Positions 61,040 through 64,000 of a stretch of DNA of 64,000 bases are shown here, in pieces. The stretch is from Paracidovorax wautersii (GTDB taxonomy: Bacteria; Pseudomonadota; Gammaproteobacteria; Burkholderiales; Burkholderiaceae_C). The notes under the pieces were generated by a model. The model saw nothing but the letters and a program-made list of their open reading frames with translations. It did not search any database and was not told the origin of the DNA. The translations under genes were made by a program, and so were the position numbers. The stretch spans positions 2,316,001 through 2,380,000 of the forward strand of contig NZ_JAVIZX010000001.1 in the NCBI RefSeq assembly GCF_031453675.1, written 5' to 3'. Each line of letters opens with the position of its first letter. Positions within the stretch are counted from its first letter, which is position 1.

Positions 61040-61644
61040 TCCTGATTAACTTACTGCCGCACAGAGAAGCCGCGCGCAAGCGGCGGAAAGAGGCATTCCA
61101 GGCCACCATGCTGATGTCCGCGCTTGCTGGTTTGGCGATTGCCGGCATCGTGTACTGGTGGTTCCAGATGATGATCACGGACCAGCAAGGCAGGAACGCA
61201 TTTCTGAAACAGGAAATCCGTGTCTTGGAAGGTCAGATCAAGGAGATTGCGACGCTTGAAGACGAAATTGCGGCTTTGCGCGCACGCCAAAAGGCTGTGG
61301 AAGATTTGCAATCGGACCGCAACTTGCCCGTTTACATGCTGAACGAACTCGTGGCCCAACTGCCTGACGGGGTCTATATCACCAGTCTGAAGCAGGTAGA
61401 TCAGACTGTCAGTATGCAAGGGATGGCGCAATCCAATGAGCGCGTGTCGGAAATGCTGCGGAATCTTGCCGACAACACCCCTTGGTTCTCCAAGCCCGAG
61501 TTGGTTGAGATTGTGGCGAGCAACGTTGCCTTGACTCCGCGGGATCAGCGGCGCGTCGCCTCTTTCAACCTCCGCTTCAAGCTGGTCCGCAGCAGCGAAG
61601 TCCAAGCACAGACCGCGGCAGTTTCTGCAGCGGGAGGACGCTGA
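61036..61644 (+). CDS. pilN: Type IV pilus assembly protein PilN
   Basis: Inner-membrane bitopic protein of the alignment complex, 202 residues. It starts INLLPHREA, the PilM-binding motif, then has a membrane helix (about 29-47), a coiled coil and a periplasmic ferredoxin-like fold. It starts with GTG overlapping the pilM stop (GTGA). Confidence 0.97.
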   Translation: MILINLLPHREAARKRRKEAFQATMLMSALAGLAIAGIVYWWFQMMITDQQGRNAFLKQEIRVLEGQIKEIATLEDEIAALRARQKAVEDLQSDRNLPVYMLNELVAQLPDGVYITSLKQVDQTVSMQGMAQSNERVSEMLRNLADNTPWFSKPELVEIVASNVALTPRDQRRVASFNLRFKLVRSSEVQAQTAAVSAAGGR

Positions 61645-61645
61645 C

Positions 61646-62317
61646 ATGCCGATGAAGCTTTCTAACCGTATGAGCGGTGAGCAACTGCAGGAGTCGCTGC
61701 AGCGGCAGTTCAAGAATCTGGATCCCCAAGATCCTTCGAGGTGGCCGCTTCTGCCGCGTGTCCTGCTATGCCTGTGCATTGCCTCTGCGATCGTGGTTTT
61801 CTCTTGGTTTGCGTTTTTAAAGGACTACGAAGCCGAGTTGGAAACGGAGCGGAGTACCGAGCAAACACTGCGGGCAGATTACGAGAAGAAGCTGACTAAG
61901 GCCGTTAGCCTGGATGGCCTGAAAAAACAGCGGGAACAAGTCCAGCAATATGTTCTGCAATTGGAAAAGCAACTTCCTAGTAAGGCAGAAATGGCGGCAC
62001 TGCTGTCCGATATCAACCAAGCCGGACTTGGGCGTAGCCTCCAGTTTGAGTTATTCAGACCGGGCCAAGTCGTTGTCCGAGATTATTATGCTGAGTTACC
62101 CATTTCCTTAAAAGTCACAGGGCAGTACCACGACATTGGTGCATTTGCTTCCGATGTGGCCCATCTTTCACGCATCGTGACGCTGAATAACATCGCGTTA
62201 ATGCCTGGTGGTAAGGATGCGACGGTACTTTCACTGGAGGCTACCGCGCGCACCTTCCGGTATCTTGACCAAGAAGAGATACAGGCCCAGAAGGCAGCCC
62301 AGGGGGCACGTAAGTAA
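61646..62317 (+). CDS. pilO: Type IV pilus assembly protein PilO
   Basis: Bitopic partner of PilN, 223 residues, with a helix at about 42-60, a coiled coil and a periplasmic domain (FELFRPGQVVVRDYYAELPI, TGQYHDIGAFASDVAHL). It follows pilN directly and its last base is shared with the pilP start. Confidence 0.97.
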   Translation: MPMKLSNRMSGEQLQESLQRQFKNLDPQDPSRWPLLPRVLLCLCIASAIVVFSWFAFLKDYEAELETERSTEQTLRADYEKKLTKAVSLDGLKKQREQVQQYVLQLEKQLPSKAEMAALLSDINQAGLGRSLQFELFRPGQVVVRDYYAELPISLKVTGQYHDIGAFASDVAHLSRIVTLNNIALMPGGKDATVLSLEATARTFRYLDQEEIQAQKAAQGARK

Positions 62318-62862
62318 TGAAGGCAGCACATATTCTTACAGTGGTCGGGCTTGGGATAGTTTTGTCCGGGTGTGGACCGGCCGGCGAGGATGAACTCCGT
62401 GAATGGATGCGAGAGTTGCGGGCCAATATCCGTCCAAAAATTGTTCCTTTGTCTGAGCCGAAGCAGTTCACCCCCGTGGACTACGCTGCCGCCAACAGCG
62501 TGGACCCCTTCAGTCCACTCAAACTCACCCAGGCCTTGCGCAAGGAAACGGCGCAGTCGACTTCGAGTGCGTTGGTGGCGCCTGAGATGGCCAGGAGAAA
62601 AGAGCCTCTTGAGGCCTATCCACTCGATGCGATGGCGATGGTTGGCAGTTTGAACAAGGCTGGCGCGCCAACAGCCCTGTTAAGTGTCGATAAGCTGATC
62701 TATCAGGTGAGGGTTGGCAATTACCTGGGTCAGAATTACGGAAGAATCACGAAAATATCCGAGACTGAAATCCAGTTGCGGGAAATTGTTCAAGATGCGG
62801 CAGGTGAATGGGTTGAGCGAACGAGCACTCTCGGTCTGCAAGAGGGAAAGGTAAATAAATGA
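62317..62862 (+). CDS. pilP: Type IV pilus lipoprotein PilP
   Basis: Periplasmic lipoprotein linking PilNO to the PilQ secretin. The 181 residues have lipobox VLSGC (C19), a flexible N-terminal region and the C-terminal HR-domain (QVRVGNYLGQNYGRITKISE). It overlaps pilQ by ATGA. Confidence 0.96.
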   Translation: MKAAHILTVVGLGIVLSGCGPAGEDELREWMRELRANIRPKIVPLSEPKQFTPVDYAAANSVDPFSPLKLTQALRKETAQSTSSALVAPEMARRKEPLEAYPLDAMAMVGSLNKAGAPTALLSVDKLIYQVRVGNYLGQNYGRITKISETEIQLREIVQDAAGEWVERTSTLGLQEGKVNK

Positions 62863-64000
62863 TCTGGAGCCAAATCAAGATTGCTCGTCTTTGGCAGGCC
62901 ACCTGCTTTGCGGCGTGCTGTGGATTCAGCGTGGGTGCAACCGCGCAGGGGTCTATTGAGGCAATTACTGGAAGTGTCCAAAACGGCGCAGAGGTCGTTC
63001 GCATTCAATTCACGGAAAACCTTCCTTCCGTGCCGACCGGTTTTTCGATTCAATCGCCTGCGCGCATTGCGTTGGACTTCCAGGGCGTCGGTAATGCGAC
63101 TGGCCGCAATTTTATCGATGTCAACCAGGGAAACTTGAAGTCTGCCAATGTGGTTCAGGCTGGCGACAGGTCGCGTGTGGTACTGAATTTGAAGTCGGCC
63201 ACATCCTATCGTACTGACCTTCAAGGCAAAGTTCTTCTGGTGACCTTGGACCCGGTGGCCGCATCGACTGCAACCCCGGTCAACTCCACCGTGTTTGCGG
63301 AGGATCGCAGCCGTGATGTGCAGCCACTGAAAGATATCGATTTTCGTCGCGGCAGCGACGGTGCGGGGCGCTTGGTAGTGGGTTTGCCAAACAACCAAGT
63401 GGGAGTGGACCTTCGCAAGCAAGGCGAGAATCTGGTCATCGAATTCCTGCATTCTTCGTTGCCAGAGGGCCTTCGGCGGAGGCTGGACGTGACCGATTTC
63501 GGTACGCCTGTTCAGCTGGTTACTACAACCCCACAGGGTGACCGGATCAGGATGACCGTCCGCTCTGTCGGTGAATGGGAGCACAGCGCTTACCAAAGCG
63601 ACAGTCAGTTTGTCGTAGAAATCCGCCAGAAGAAGGTCGATGTCACCAAGCTCAGCTCTGGTACTGTGTACAGCGGCGAAAAGCTGTCGCTGAACTTCCA
63701 GAATATTGAAGTGCGTTCGCTGCTACAGGTGATCGCCGATTTTACCAATTTCAATATCGTCACCTCTGACACAGTTACGGGTGCCTTGACGTTGCGGTTG
63801 AAAGATGTGCCATGGGACCAGGCACTTCAAATCATCATGGATGCCCGGGGTCTGGGAATGCGTAAATCCGGCACTGTGCTGTGGATTGCGCCGAAAGATG
63901 AAATTGATGCGAGAACCCGCAAGGATTACGAGGCAGCGCTGGCCATTCAGAAGTTGGAGCCGCTGCGTACTCAGTCTTATCAGCTGAATTATGCGAAGGC
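62859..64000 (+). CDS. pilQ: Type IV pilus secretin PilQ (3' end outside window)
   Basis: Outer-membrane secretin pore. The visible 380 codons have a signal peptide (to about residue 29, ATA-QG), AMIN domains (ARIALDFQGVGN and SRVVLNLKS), then the N0/secretin-TonB domain (LSLNFQNIEVRSLLQVIADF). The frame is open to the right edge, so the secretin core is cut off. The overlap with pilP as ATGA confirms the operon. Confidence 0.96.
   Translation, partial: MIWSQIKIARLWQATCFAACCGFSVGATAQGSIEAITGSVQNGAEVVRIQFTENLPSVPTGFSIQSPARIALDFQGVGNATGRNFIDVNQGNLKSANVVQAGDRSRVVLNLKSATSYRTDLQGKVLLVTLDPVAASTATPVNSTVFAEDRSRDVQPLKDIDFRRGSDGAGRLVVGLPNNQVGVDLRKQGENLVIEFLHSSLPEGLRRRLDVTDFGTPVQLVTTTPQGDRIRMTVRSVGEWEHSAYQSDSQFVVEIRQKKVDVTKLSSGTVYSGEKLSLNFQNIEVRSLLQVIADFTNFNIVTSDTVTGALTLRLKDVPWDQALQIIMDARGLGMRKSGTVLWIAPKDEIDARTRKDYEAALAIQKLEPLRTQSYQLNYAK

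Overview
The window is GC-rich, densely coded bacterial chromosome. Gene content and order point to a betaproteobacterium of the Burkholderiales, most likely Comamonadaceae (Acidovorax/Alicycliphilus-like): groESL with a CIRCE operator, napEDABC fused to a full ccm operon, Bug-type tricarboxylate binding protein, resB-ccsB-msrPQ, lysA-lptM/cyaY, and mrcA divergent from pilMNOPQ. This placement is inference from gene content. No rRNA, tRNA, CRISPR, prophage or insertion sequence was seen.

Layout. (1) 1-4440: the 3' part of a TonB-dependent siderophore receptor, a bidirectional terminator, then groEL and groES on the minus strand behind a promoter with a perfect CIRCE element. (2) 4503-15693, minus strand: one tightly packed run, napE-napD-napA-napB-napC-ccmA-ccmB-ccmC-ccmD-ccmE-ccmF-ccmG-ccmH-ccmI, giving periplasmic nitrate reductase together with System I cytochrome c maturation, with an FNR-like box upstream. 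(3) 15961-21037: a LysR regulator, tricarballylate dehydrogenase genes tcuA and tcuB, and a Bug/TctC periplasmic binding protein, with an LTTR-type palindrome before tcuA. (4) 21108-25020: small membrane proteins, a YihY/BrkB protein, a single-domain response regulator and a GAF-GGDEF diguanylate cyclase. (5) 25058-33138: a RutR-like TetR regulator divergent from a reductive pyrimidine catabolism operon (preT, preA, NCS1 permease, dihydropyrimidinase, N-carbamoyl-beta-alanine amidohydrolase), with RutR-like operators between. (6) 33445-36320: a CsgG-like lipoprotein with a peptidoglycan-binding domain, and a Cache chemoreceptor. (7) 36438-42356: an NAD block (nadM-Nudix, nadE, pncB, nicotinamidase-like) divergent from an NrtR-like regulator, with a 21-bp palindrome between. 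(8) 42395-48180: hemerythrin and DUF1328 proteins, metK, two LpxL-type acyltransferases, an alpha/beta hydrolase and engB. (9) 48266-54414: cytochrome c4, the System II cytochrome c maturation pair resB-ccsB, and the methionine sulfoxide reductase pair msrP-msrQ. (10) 54474-64000: an orphan di-iron MBL protein, lysA and lptM divergent from cyaY, mrcA (PBP1A), and pilMNOPQ running off the right edge.

Themes. The genome carries both cytochrome c assembly systems; System I is physically joined to nitrate reductase. Three catabolic or salvage blocks (tricarballylate, pyrimidine, NAD) each have their own regulator and a visible candidate operator. A family of about 50-bp imperfect palindromes is scattered at the 3' ends of genes, often containing their stop codons; it is the least explained structure in the window. 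I found no convincing wholly new multi-gene system; the best leads are this repeat family, an undescribed 45-residue membrane protein, a possible leader peptide before preT, and the di-iron protein with altered metal ligands.
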